A DNA stretch of 64,000 nt from Nothopassalora personata (taxonomy: Eukaryota > Ascomycota > Dothideomycetes > Mycosphaerellales > Mycosphaerellaceae): positions 7,564,001-7,628,000 of the forward strand of contig CM066287.1 of the NCBI GenBank assembly GCA_033816765.1, written 5' to 3'. How positions within the stretch are numbered: position 1 is the stretch's first letter; every line of letters starts with the position of its first letter. The notes beneath the pieces were generated by a model. It was not told the DNA's origin. It saw nothing but the letters and a program-made list of their open reading frames with translations, and ran no database searches. The position numbers and the translations under genes were made by a program. Of this stretch, positions 54,080 through 63,463 are shown one piece after another.

Positions 54080-55944
54080 GCACGGTCGCACGTTTTGTAG
54101 TACTAGCTTCCTTCTTAAGCTACTTATTAGGAATAGTATTCTCTTTATTAAGCTCTATCTACTACTATATCCGTAGAGCCTAGTTAATCTTATTAGGTAA
54201 GAAGAATATAGCTCCCTAGTTATCTTTAGCTCTTAACTTCTTAAAGACGTTCTTACTATACTTTTCCTTCTTCGTCTTAAGGTTAAGACTATTTATAAGA
54301 CCCTTATTCTTAGCTTTAAGAAGCGTATTCTACGTTATAATAGCGACGATAGTATTCTTAAGCTTCTTAACTCTCTAGTAGTAAATATTAATTATAAGGT
54401 CCTACAGTATAGACGATAAATTACGCTAATTACTTATAGAGATATAAAACTACCCGAGATACTTATTAAAGGGCGTATATAAGAACTATAAGGGAATATT
54501 GTAATATATAGTACGCCTATAATCTTATAATTGTAGATAAAGTTAATCTTACCTTCTTCTATAGACGCTATACGCGTTACTTAGTATACGTATACGCGTT
54601 ACGTACGGCTTACTAAGCCGGGCCTAGCCGTATATTATATATAAGTGTTAGCTATAGGCTACCCTTATAACTATCTCCTATTCTAGTATAAGCTACCCTT
54701 AGCTTATAGCTTTAGGAGGTTTCTATATAGTAGTTCTATCTACTTCTTACTAGTTCTAGTACTATACGGTTTATATACATATTATTATTAGGGTATAAGA
54801 GGTTAAAGTTATAGTTATTAGGTTAACTAAGGCCTACTTAAGAGTTTAAAAAGTATCTCCTTTTCTTCTTTTCTTTTCTTACTCGTACTACGTTATTATA
54901 ATATACCGTACTAGTACTACTACTAACTTACTAGCTTCTTACTAGCTCCTCGTCCGCGTACTACTAGTAACTACTACTACTATAGCTTTAGAAGAAGCTA
55001 TCCAAGACTAACTCTATTAGGAGGACCTAGTACGTAATATACTAGACCTACTAATACTATTACTAGTACTACTATAGATATCTAGCGCGCTAGGCGTACT
55101 AGATATACTAGTAAAGTGTAAGTCTAGTATATTAGGGCCGTAGACCCTAAAATTATTACTAGCCTAGCGCCTTAGTATAGATATTAAGATATACCTCCGC
55201 TACCTCCTATACTTTATACGTAGTAAGAATTCTCTACGCTCGCTACTTACGATATACTTACTAACTATATACTAGACGAGCTTAATACGTATAATAGTAT
55301 TACTACCGGTAAGCTACTTAAGAAGTATAGGCGCTACCGGATTAGCCGGTATAAGTATAAGAGTAATACTAGTACTACTATTACTACGCTAGTAGCTTAC
55401 CTACGTACCGCGCGCGCCTAGTACAATAAGCTTATCTAGTAGCTTAGTAACTCTTCTACTAAGGAGGAGTAAGAAGCTCTTAATAAGTAGCGCCGCCTTT
55501 ATACTAATATTAGCGAGAAAATATCGGTATAAGTACTACGCCTTACATACTACCTACGCGCTCGCCGCGTACGCTATACTATTGTTCTCCGTATAACTCG
55601 GCTAATCTCTTCCTAGGGTAAGAGGCAGTTTAGTACCTATAAGTATAAGCGTCTCGGTAAGAGACGCGTACCCTCCGCCGGCGCCTCTACTATAGCTTCC
55701 TCCTCTACTACCGCTAATACGGCTATTATTCTATAGTAAGAGTAGAATAGGGCCCTTAACGGGCTCTTTAAGCTCGGCCGTACTATAAGTAGCCTATATA
55801 TCATATACGTATCCTATACTAACCGCGGTTATAGTTTTTATAGGCTAAGAATATTAATACTACTACCGCTAATCGCGCCTTCTTACTAGCTACCATACGC
55901 GGTAAGTATAATAAGGATAATAATAAGAACGAGAAGTAAGCGCG
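54080..55944. mobile_element. RIP-destroyed transposon sequence
   Basis: CpA and TpG are almost absent over long stretches (whole lines of 60 bases have none) while CpG remains, the footprint of CpA-targeted RIP. A plus-strand frame near 55270-55730 still shows protein-like sequence interrupted by TAG codons where CAG or TGG would be expected. It contains a RIP-mutated LTR at 54487-54669. It probably belongs to the same degraded gypsy element that continues at 63464-64000 on the other side of the nested insertions. Confidence 0.7.
54487..54669 (+). mobile_element. RIP-mutated LTR, relative of the nested LTR at 55945
   Basis: Aligns end to end with the 197 bp LTR-like element split by the chromovirus. 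Example: gcaatgtatagcacgcccac (55960-55979) corresponds to gtaatatatagtacgcctat (54501-54520); all five differences are C to T or G to A. It ends ACCCTTATA where the other ends CCCCTTACA. Confidence 0.75.
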
Positions 55945-56125
55945 TGTTAAGGGGATGTCGCAATGTATAGCACGCCCACGACCTGCCAGTCGTAGATGAA
56001 CTAATTCTTGCCTTTTGTTCAAGACGCATCGCGCGTCGCAAGGTGTACTCATGCGTGTCACGTGCGGCTTGGCAGCCGGTCGCGACCGCATGTCACATGC
56101 AAGGCCACATGTAGGGGTTAGCCAC

Positions 56126-56308
56126 TGTAAGGGCGCGCGTACCAAAGGGTCCGAATGAGATAGTTGTTGTTCTACGAAGCTATGAAAGAGGAGCGCGAGG
56201 CGCGGCGGGTACTTAAGCTAACGCCAAGCCGCTAGTCCCGATGCAGAAGGTCCGAGGTTCACCCGGGACGACGCATCGTCAGTGAAGGGTCGCGGGCTGC
56301 CCGTGACA
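56126..56308 (-). repeat. 3' LTR of the chromovirus
   Basis: 183 bases, identical to 63255-63437. The last 91 bases of the pol open frame lie inside it. Confidence 0.95.
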
Positions 56309-59300
56309 GTACCCCCCCTCTCAAAAGTCGCCTCAGTCCTCTGAGCGTGTCGCTCCTTCATTCGTTTATTCACTTGCTCCGTCTTGTGTGGCCACTTGTC
56401 ACCTTTGCCTGTCGAGCTCCATAACCGTGCAAACGTCCAGTCATCCTCCAGATCGTCGTCCATCTCCTTCACTGCAATCTCCGCGTCGCACATCTCTTTC
56501 GCTGCGGTGTCTGCTTTAGACTCGCATTGCTTGGCTAGCTGGCCCGACCTAGACCTAAGTCTGTCTTCGGCGGACACTCGCGTCTGATCCTTGTGACTAA
56601 GGTTGGGTATCATTGCAGGCTCTGCAGGTCTTACTAAAGCATCGGTACAACTGCCTGTGCTATCGCAGAGCTGAGGACGGCTGGCGCCGGTGACCTCAGT
56701 TGTGACGACGGGCTGTCTCGTAACCTGGTCAGTGCAGCGGTGCGTGGTGAACATGCGCTGACCCGATTCCATCAGAGGCAAGGCTCCGGCTGGCTCAATC
56801 GTGACGGTGTCTTGCTTGACCCTGATCGTGTTGAGTCCGAGCACCTCATTGTCTGGTGGGGACCAGTCGGATGGAGCTGCAAAGCCTGCAGGTGTGGATA
56901 ACTCCGGCCGGTTATGGTGAAAGTCTGCAAGAGCGGCGGCTGCTTTCACAAGCAAGTCCTCAGCTGGTTGCCAGGTTTCTCCATCTTCCATATCCTGATA
57001 TCCTGTCCAGCGCACCTTGTACCAAGTGTCCACGTTGCGCTTCTTTCCTTTCTTCACCTTGCCAGCCCTCTTGCGGGTGTACATGTCTAAGATCTTGTCC
57101 ACCTCGTATTCGAGTGTTGGTGCGGTAACGTCTGCTGCAGCTTCGGCTTCTCTCGTGTCTGGTTCAATCGTGATGGCTGGGGGTGGCGCCAGCCGTTGTC
57201 CCTCGAGCGGTAGGAGATCGGGGCTGTCAGCGCGCTGAAGTAGTGACGTGTGAAAGCAATTGTCTAGTCCTGCAAGGGCATCAGACAGGTTCAGCTTATA
57301 TGATAGCTTCGCCGGCATAACCTCCGTGATCTGGTATGGGCCGGCGTACTTGCGGTCGAGCTTCTTCGACGGTCGTGTCGTGCGGATGTTCTTCGTGCTC
57401 AGATACACCCAGTCGCCAACCTTGTAGTCTGGCGAGATGCTGCGGTGCCTGTTTGCTGCTTCCGCTTGAAGTGCTTGTGACATTCGCATGTTCTCTTGAA
57501 GGTTGCGATGCAGCTCACAGATCCGTCGGGCGAACGCCTCAGCTGATTTGCTGTCGAGTCGCTGGATAGTCGTGAGGTTACGGTCTTTACCGGCTTGCAG
57601 ATCAATGCGCTCGGTGAACTCGGGGTTGTAGCCTAGGTTGGCGTAGAATGGTGACACACCCGTAGTCTCTGACACGTGGTTGTTCATTGCAAATTGGGCC
57701 AGGGGGAGCCATTCTGCCCAGTCACTCTGCGACTCATTGATGAAGGCTCGTAGGTACTGCTCCATTGCCTGGTTAGTACGTTCTGACTGCCCATCGGTCT
57801 GGGGGTGATAGGAAGAACTCAGCTTCCTCTCTGTGCGGAGCATCTTGCACAGGCGTTTCCAGAAGGTGGCTATGAACTGCTTGCCGCGATCTGAAGTGAT
57901 AGTGTCAGGGAAGCCGTGTCGGCAAAAGACGTGCTTGAGGAACAACCTTGCAGCGTTCTGCGCTGTCATAGCGCCAATAGGTATCAGTTCCACTTCCTTC
58001 GTGAGCCTGTCTGTGACAGTCATGATGTTAGTGTAGGTCATGCCGTCGAGTTCGCTCGGTGGCAGGTCGACTACGAAGTCTACTGCGATGTGTTGCCATG
58101 GTCTTTCTGGTACCGAAAGTGGGTGCAGCAAACCCGGTGGCTGGGTGTGCAGAGATTTCGTCGTGCGACAAGGCCGGCAATTGCCGGTGTACCTGCGCAC
58201 TGACCGTGCCAAGCCAGGCCAGTAGAATTCACGTGCCACGAGCTCGTAGGTGCGTGCTCTGCCTGGGTGTCCTGCGGCTGGCGGGTCATGGTTCATTCGG
58301 ATAATGCGAGTGCGCAGTGTTCGATCATCCGGCACCCACAGGCTCCATCCACCATACTGATTGCGTACGTACAGTAGATCACCTTCTACTTTGCAGTGCA
58401 CTGGGTGCACCTTAGCCTTCTGAAGCAGTGTAGGGATGGCATCCCCCTTCTGCAGTGTCTTGATTGCTGCATTCAACTCTGTATCCACGGCATAGGCTGT
58501 TGTCATGCGGTATTCGAGTTCGGCTTCTCGTATTGCGTCCTGGACCGACTCCGCCTGCGGCTCGGCAGCAGTGGCTGCTGTTCGTGTGAACTCTGTGGCT
58601 TCTAGGTTCAGTGGTGTAGTCTCCTCAGCTACGTCCTCTATAGTTGCGCGCATCGAGTCGATCTTAAGGAATCGCTCAGGCGGCAGCAACGTCTGGTGCT
58701 GATGCTGATTACGCGGATCGTCCACCCCCTGCGGAAGGTCCTGGCTGCGTCTCGTGAGGCTGTCAGGTTTCGTTCCCTGGACACCTGGTCGATATATGAT
58801 TCGAAAGTTGAACTGTGACAGGAATTCAGCCCAGCGCGCTTGGCGCCTGTTTAGCTGCTTCGTGGTCATGAAGTACTCGAGGTTCTTGTGATCAGTGAAC
58901 ACCTTGACTGGTTCAATAGTGTCATCGTCACCCTCACAGGCCAGCTCTGGCCGCCATTCCTCAAAAGCCTTAATGATTGCCAAAAGCTCCTTGTCATAGA
59001 TTTCGTAATTGCACTCTTGCGGGCTTAGCTTCTTCGAGTAGAACGCGACAGGATGCAGTACTCCGTTCTCATCGTATTGCGACAACACGCCTGCGTTGAC
59101 GAAGTCGGAGGAGTCCGTTTCGACAACCGTCTGTCGCCCTGGCACGTAGTGCGCAAGCATCCCAGCTTTGCTAAATGCCGCCTTTAGTGCATCAAATGCC
59201 CGCTGACACTCTGGTGTCCAGTTGACCTTGCGGTTCTTGTGGTTACTTGGCCCATTTGATTTGGTCAGATCTGTCAGCGGTGCCGCCAACCTCGAGAATG

Positions 59301-61053
59301 CCTCGATGAATCTCCTATAAAAGTTGGCGAATCCCAAGAAAGCTTGTACGTCCTTCAGGTTGGAAGGCGCTTCCCAGGTCTGAATGCACTCGAGCTTCTC
59401 TAGGTCCATCTCAATGCCCTCAGGCGTGATGATTAGGCCAAGGTACTTCACCCGCTGCTGGTGGAATTCACACTTGTCAATGTCCACTGTAAGCCCAGCG
59501 TCGCGCAGCTTCGTGAGCACCTTCTTCACGTGCTCGATGTGCTCTTCGAGCGTATCGCTAAAGATTAGCACATCGTCGAGGTAGGCTGACACAAAGTCGT
59601 CTAGATGTTCTTGCAGCACCTTGTTGATGTAAGACTGAAAAGATGCGGGACCATTGCAAAGGCCAAATGGCAGCACGAGGCATTCGTACACGCCATACCG
59701 TGTAGCGAATGCAGTAAGCCATTCGTGCCCTTCTGCAATGCGAAGCTTGTTGAAGGCTGCGACGATATCCAGCTTCGTGAAGTACTTCTTGCCGTGCATG
59801 CGGTTTAGCGTCTCCTGAATCAACGGTATCGGGTATCTGTTCTTGATAGTGATTGCATTCAACCCGCGGTAGTCGATGCACACTCGCAGTCCTCCGCCTG
59901 GCTTGCGCACCACAAGCACAGGTGCTGGGGATTGACTTGTCTTCTGCCCTGCTGGTCTGATCTTGCCAGGTCCTTCTTGCTCAGTGATCCATTTCTTGAC
60001 GGCCTCGTTTTCTTGCGGAGCGAGACCATAGGGTTTGCGATATGGCGGCTCCTGCGGGCCATCTGGCTTGATGTGAATCTCATGGTCGATGCCGGGTCTG
60101 TGCGGTGGCAGCACATCATGGTCCTTTGCCGAGAAGGTGTCTGCCAGATGATGATATTCTGGTGGCAGCTTTTCCTTCGGGTTATGGTTGAACTCCTTGT
60201 TCAGAAACTGATCCAGGTCATCAGCTGCCATTGCGCTCAGCTTTAGGTTGCCATTCTCGTCACACTCCTCACCCGTGGGCAGGACGTAGAAGCACTTGGC
60301 CCCAGGCCGGTGCGCGTACATCTCCCAGGCTCGTTGCGTGACTTCAATGCACTCAACCTCTCCGTCATCATCCAGGTCCATGGATGACACGTTCAATTCT
60401 GCCCCTCCTGCTGTGAATCCCCCTGACTCACTAGTGAAGGGCTCCGGTCCGTATTTCGTTGTGTCCTTGCGAGCACGGTGTTGGTGGTTCAGTGACTGTA
60501 CGGTTGTCGACGTCTTGTTATGAAGACAGTGACCAAAGCAGTAGTCCGATCTGAAAGCCACTTCGCCGGTCTCCCAGAAGATGTCGGGGTTGTGAGCACT
60601 CAACCATGGCAGGCCAAGGACGACGTCGTATTCAAGGTCGGTGACGTAACATAGCATCTGCTCGCGGTGACCCTTGATGTCGACATCAACCAGGGCTGCA
60701 TGGGTGATACGTCGGCCGCTAGACTTGCCATTGCCCAGGGTCAGGTTCTTGCTTTTTACCAGAGGGGATAAGGGTATTATATGTTTGCGTGTGAACTTCC
60801 AATCCAGAAAGAGAGAGGTGGAAGCAGAGTCTACAAGGCCTCTTGCCTTTTCATGTTGTATCCTTACTGGCAGGACTATGTGAGGGTGTACATCTGGCTG
60901 CTGCGGCTCTAGCGCGCAGGCTGATATCTTCAGTTCCCCCTCCTCATAGTCCATCTCTTGCACTCTGTGTCTCTCAATCTCATGCTCTTTCTGTCCTTGG
61001 ATGTTCGGTTGACCACTGTCTGCCACGCTTAGGCAGCGGTCTCGCCATTTCCC
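56218..61053 (-). CDS. pol polyprotein: protease, reverse transcriptase, RNase H, integrase, chromodomain
   Basis: Open from 61053 with no ATG at its start, so it is probably made by -1 frameshifting from gag. Residues are numbered from the GTG at 61026. Aspartic protease at LVDSAST (Asp66). Reverse transcriptase with RVCIDYRGLNAITIKNRYPI (381-400), LPFGLCNGPASFQ and AYLDDVLIFS (YLDD 482-485). RNase H with ETDSSDF and YDKELLAI. Integrase zinc finger H-H-C-C (GHPGRARTYELVAREFYWPG, CRPC) and the D,D,E core (DFVVDLPP, TSDRGKQF, YHPQTDGQSERTNQAMEQYL). A chromodomain near 1330-1395 reads EYEVDKILDMYTRK, then WYKVRWTGYQDMEDGETWQP. The frame runs through the polypurine tract into the LTR. No internal stop. 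Confidence 0.96.
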   Translation of the reverse strand, partial: GKWRDRCLSVADSGQPNIQGQKEHEIERHRVQEMDYEEGELKISACALEPQQPDVHPHIVLPVRIQHEKARGLVDSASTSLFLDWKFTRKHIIPLSPLVKSKNLTLGNGKSSGRRITHAALVDVDIKGHREQMLCYVTDLEYDVVLGLPWLSAHNPDIFWETGEVAFRSDYCFGHCLHNKTSTTVQSLNHQHRARKDTTKYGPEPFTSESGGFTAGGAELNVSSMDLDDDGEVECIEVTQRAWEMYAHRPGAKCFYVLPTGEECDENGNLKLSAMAADDLDQFLNKEFNHNPKEKLPPEYHHLADTFSAKDHDVLPPHRPGIDHEIHIKPDGPQEPPYRKPYGLAPQENEAVKKWITEQEGPGKIRPAGQKTSQSPAPVLVVRKPGGGLRVCIDYRGLNAITIKNRYPIPLIQETLNRMHGKKYFTKLDIVAAFNKLRIAEGHEWLTAFATRYGVYECLVLPFGLCNGPASFQSYINKVLQEHLDDFVSAYLDDVLIFSDTLEEHIEHVKKVLTKLRDAGLTVDIDKCEFHQQRVKYLGLIITPEGIEMDLEKLECIQTWEAPSNLKDVQAFLGFANFYRRFIEAFSRLAAPLTDLTKSNGPSNHKNRKVNWTPECQRAFDALKAAFSKAGMLAHYVPGRQTVVETDSSDFVNAGVLSQYDENGVLHPVAFYSKKLSPQECNYEIYDKELLAIIKAFEEWRPELACEGDDDTIEPVKVFTDHKNLEYFMTTKQLNRRQARWAEFLSQFNFRIIYRPGVQGTKPDSLTRRSQDLPQGVDDPRNQHQHQTLLPPERFLKIDSMRATIEDVAEETTPLNLEATEFTRTAATAAEPQAESVQDAIREAELEYRMTTAYAVDTELNAAIKTLQKGDAIPTLLQKAKVHPVHCKVEGDLLYVRNQYGGWSLWVPDDRTLRTRIIRMNHDPPAAGHPGRARTYELVAREFYWPGLARSVRRYTGNCRPCRTTKSLHTQPPGLLHPLSVPERPWQHIAVDFVVDLPPSELDGMTYTNIMTVTDRLTKEVELIPIGAMTAQNAARLFLKHVFCRHGFPDTITSDRGKQFIATFWKRLCKMLRTERKLSSSYHPQTDGQSERTNQAMEQYLRAFINESQSDWAEWLPLAQFAMNNHVSETTGVSPFYANLGYNPEFTERIDLQAGKDRNLTTIQRLDSKSAEAFARRICELHRNLQENMRMSQALQAEAANRHRSISPDYKVGDWVYLSTKNIRTTRPSKKLDRKYAGPYQITEVMPAKLSYKLNLSDALAGLDNCFHTSLLQRADSPDLLPLEGQRLAPPPAITIEPDTREAEAAADVTAPTLEYEVDKILDMYTRKRAGKVKKGKKRNVDTWYKVRWTGYQDMEDGETWQPAEDLLVKAAAALADFHHNRPELSTPAGFAAPSDWSPPDNEVLGLNTIRVKQDTVTIEPAGALPLMESGQRMFTTHRCTDQVTRQPVVTTEVTGASRPQLCDSTGSCTDALVRPAEPAMIPNLSHKDQTRVSAEDRLRSRSGQLAKQCESKADTAAKEMCDAEIAVKEMDDDLEDDWTFARLWSSTGKGDKWPHKTEQVNKRMKERHAQRTEATFERGGTVTGSPRPFTDDASSRVNLGPSASGLAAWR
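56312..56322 (-). other. polypurine tract of the chromovirus
   Basis: On the minus strand GAGAGGGGGGG lies three bases before the 3' LTR, the expected plus-strand primer of reverse transcription. It also codes Glu-Arg-Gly-Gly in the pol frame. Confidence 0.75.
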
Positions 61054-63110
61054 TCAGCGCCGAGGGAGCTGAGGTTCGGGTCCTTGCGTGGACGCGGTGG
61101 GCGGTAATCGCCGTCGTAGCCGTACATGGGGCACTCGGTGTTGCTTGACACGTGCAGTCCAGTGCGGCAGCGGAAGCACTTGCCCTGTTTCTTCAGTTCC
61201 TCACGGCCCTCACGGTTGAGCGGTGTAAGGTTCTGAAGGTAGGCTGGCAAGTCTTCCTTCTTCTTGGTGCCGGCGTACTGTGGTGGACGCTGCACGACAG
61301 CGCCAGCAGCCCCAGCAGCGGCGGCAGCAGCAGTGTCGCCCTGGGTCTGGTTGCCGGGGTTCTGGTTGCCTCCATTGCCACGTGGACGGCTCTCTTGAGG
61401 GTACAGCTGCTCAGTCTCGTAGAAGCTCTCGTCCAATGCGGTGCACTCCTCGATGACGTCCAGCATGCTGTGTAGGCGGCGATCCACTTCACGGTCGCCG
61501 AAGGTCTTGACATAGTACTTGCGATTTAGACGGGTTCGAAACAACATAAGCTCCGTCTCATCGCTCCAGTCCATCCACGCTCGCAGCTTCGAGTAGCGGG
61601 CGTGGAATGCGACAAACGTCTCCTTCTGTTGCTGCTTGCAGCTCGTAATGTCCACTGCAGCCTTGGTGGCCTCATTACGAGCGCCATACTGTCGAGTCAT
61701 CCAGTCCAACAGTTCTTCGCCAGTCTTGAACTCGTTGTAGGCCAGATGTCCGGGGATGGGAATGCGCGGCTTAATGGTCTTCTGAACTTCTCCATCAGTC
61801 CAGCCATACAAGAAGCGCAGGCCATCCTGCTCGGTGCGAAAGGTCGCCACTGTCAGTTTTAGTAGGATACTGGTGTACCAACTGTCGTAGGTGGGCTCTT
61901 CGTCGTTCTTGAACTTGCGTGGGTCTGGCACGCCCTTGCCGATCTTCATATTGCGATCCAGCAAGTCGTCGATGTTGAGGAGGCGCTCTGGCAGGTCGAC
62001 CAGTGGTGTCTGTGTGCGGTTGCTGCGGCCTCTAGCAGTGCGGTGTGATTCTTGACGCTCGTTGCGACGCGGCAGTGGTCGGTTGTTGCGTCCTTGGTCA
62101 TTGTCCTTGTCACCCGAGTCGTCGTCATCATCGCCATCGTCCCCACCTCCACCGCCGCCGCCGCCCACTGCCTCACGATACTGACGCTGGAGAGCTTCAA
62201 GGGAAGTCTCACGTAGGACAGGGCGTGATTGGGAGCGGTGTGAGCGTGGTCGCGAATGGGTGCGGCCTCGAGAGCGTGAGCAGCGGGCATTGTTGTTGTC
62301 CTCTGCTGCCTGCAGGCGAGTCTTCAACTGGGTGATCTCGTCTTGTAGTGTCTTGTTCTTGTTCTCGGCTGTTCGAGCCCTCTTCTTCTCTTGATTCGTG
62401 ATGTCGGCGAACTTCTTGCATAGGTCGTTCGCAGCATCATACTTCTTCCGAAGCTCCTGCGCCTTAGTAGAGTCGGCGTTCTTGTCCTTGAGGTCTCGGG
62501 CCATCTTGCTCAAAGCGGCCTTCTCGGTCTGCAGCATTCCATGAATGCGGTCGTATTCGGCGTACAGGGTGCGGTACTGGCTATTCTGATGTGCGTTCGC
62601 GCGCTCGAGTACACTGAGCTGCTTACCCTTCATCACTGCTGTGTTGAATCCACGTAGGATGAAGTCATAGAGGGTCTTCGGGTGGTCCTTGACCAACTCG
62701 ACGAGGTCGTCTAGCTCGACATCTGTGAAGTCGGCAGCGGCGATGTGTTCGGGTACGTCGAGCGATGTGAAGACCGTATGTTCTTGGCCCTCCTCTTGGA
62801 GGACTTTCGGTTCGAAGAGATCTGTGAAGTCAACCTTTCCCTTTGCCTCGCTGTCCGATGCCTCTTCGTAAGCCTCGTCCAACTCTTGCTGAAGCGCGGC
62901 ACCGGTGTCTACTGTGACTCGCCGGGTGTCGTCTCCTTGAGTCTGACTCTGAGGGAAAGAGGAAAGATCGGGGAAAAGAGAGGTGCGTGTACGCTTGCCT
63001 AGTGGCTTTGCCGGTGGCGGCATGCCGTTCTGTGCCTGTGTGTCCTGGGACATGTTGTCGGTGTCAACGCGACCTGTCGAGGTCTTTGCTGCGTTAGTTT
63101 CTCTAGGCAT
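61029..63110 (-). CDS. gag polyprotein
   Basis: Intact 693-residue frame starting at ATG 63110. The N-terminal third is acidic, then a coiled coil (about 165-255: LERANAHQNSQYRTLYAEYD and following), then an Arg/Ser-rich stretch and a Gly/Asp run. The capsid-like region contains YDSWYTSILLKLTVATFR, GEELLDWMTRQYGARNEATK and FVAFHARYSKLRAWMDW. A zinc knuckle CFRC-x4-H-x6-C near 650 has a wider last gap than the usual CCHC. It ends TAA at 61031-61029, just after the slippery site, so most product is gag alone. Confidence 0.95.
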   Translation of the reverse strand: MPRETNAAKTSTGRVDTDNMSQDTQAQNGMPPPAKPLGKRTRTSLFPDLSSFPQSQTQGDDTRRVTVDTGAALQQELDEAYEEASDSEAKGKVDFTDLFEPKVLQEEGQEHTVFTSLDVPEHIAAADFTDVELDDLVELVKDHPKTLYDFILRGFNTAVMKGKQLSVLERANAHQNSQYRTLYAEYDRIHGMLQTEKAALSKMARDLKDKNADSTKAQELRKKYDAANDLCKKFADITNQEKKRARTAENKNKTLQDEITQLKTRLQAAEDNNNARCSRSRGRTHSRPRSHRSQSRPVLRETSLEALQRQYREAVGGGGGGGGDDGDDDDDSGDKDNDQGRNNRPLPRRNERQESHRTARGRSNRTQTPLVDLPERLLNIDDLLDRNMKIGKGVPDPRKFKNDEEPTYDSWYTSILLKLTVATFRTEQDGLRFLYGWTDGEVQKTIKPRIPIPGHLAYNEFKTGEELLDWMTRQYGARNEATKAAVDITSCKQQQKETFVAFHARYSKLRAWMDWSDETELMLFRTRLNRKYYVKTFGDREVDRRLHSMLDVIEECTALDESFYETEQLYPQESRPRGNGGNQNPGNQTQGDTAAAAAAGAAGAVVQRPPQYAGTKKKEDLPAYLQNLTPLNREGREELKKQGKCFRCRTGLHVSSNTECPMYGYDGDYRPPRPRKDPNLSSLGAEGNGETAA
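61047..61053 (-). promoter_or_regulatory. predicted -1 frameshift slippery heptamer GGGAAAT
   Basis: In gag frame the minus strand reads GAG GGA AAT GGC, so the heptamer is G GGA AAT, a canonical X XXY YYZ. The pol frame has a TGA immediately upstream and is open from GGG AAA onward, so slippage here is the earliest possible entry. Ten bases downstream CTGCC and GGCAG can pair around a seven-base loop. Confidence 0.75.
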
Positions 63111-63254
63111 CTGCGCCTTTGCGCCTTGCCGTGTTCTGTGTCGAGTGCGACTCGGCGCGACTCTGCTATTGCGCCGTGCGCGTTCTGTTGTCTGTTCTGA
63201 GTGTTACGCGTCCCTTACCTAGATCCGTGATCTGGGTAGGGTGGTAGAACAAAC

Positions 63255-63437
63255 TGTAAGGGCGCGCGTACCAAAGGGTCCGAATGAGATAGTTGTTGTT
63301 CTACGAAGCTATGAAAGAGGAGCGCGAGGCGCGGCGGGTACTTAAGCTAACGCCAAGCCGCTAGTCCCGATGCAGAAGGTCCGAGGTTCACCCGGGACGA
63401 CGCATCGTCAGTGAAGGGTCGCGGGCTGCCCGTGACA
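63255..63437 (-). repeat. 5' LTR of the chromovirus
   Basis: 183 bases, identical to 56126-56308, with TG..CA ends. The 144 bases between it and gag form the leader. Confidence 0.95.
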
Positions 63438-63463
63438 GCCACTGGGCTGCCCCTTACAGCGCG

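Larger units (their letters stand above)
56126..63437 (-). mobile_element. intact Ty3/gypsy chromovirus (7.3 kb)
   Basis: Two identical 183 bp LTRs (56126-56308, 63255-63437), a 5-base duplication GCCAC (56121-56125 and 63438-63442), open gag and pol on the minus strand, and a polypurine tract next to the 3' LTR. LTR identity by eye is complete, so insertion is recent. The integrase carries a C-terminal chromodomain, which in this group guides insertion to heterochromatin; its site inside RIP-mutated DNA fits that. The tRNA primer site just inside the 5' LTR (minus strand reads GTTTGTTCTACCACCC) does not match a standard tRNA 3' end. Confidence 0.95.
55945..63458 (+). mobile_element. solo LTR-like element (197 bp) interrupted by a chromovirus
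   Basis: The left part 55945-56125 begins TGTTAAGGGG and the right part 63443-63458 ends CTGCCCCTTACA (inverted ends). Flanks are GCGCG on both sides (55940-55944 and 63459-63463), a 5-base target duplication. It is not RIP-mutated, unlike its relative at 54487. The 7.3 kb element inserted inside it duplicated GCCAC. Confidence 0.8.

Noticed and set aside
56384..60523. Many plus-strand open frames of 60-107 residues opposite pol
   Set aside because: They lie antisense to a confident polyprotein and have no family motifs; treated as shadows.
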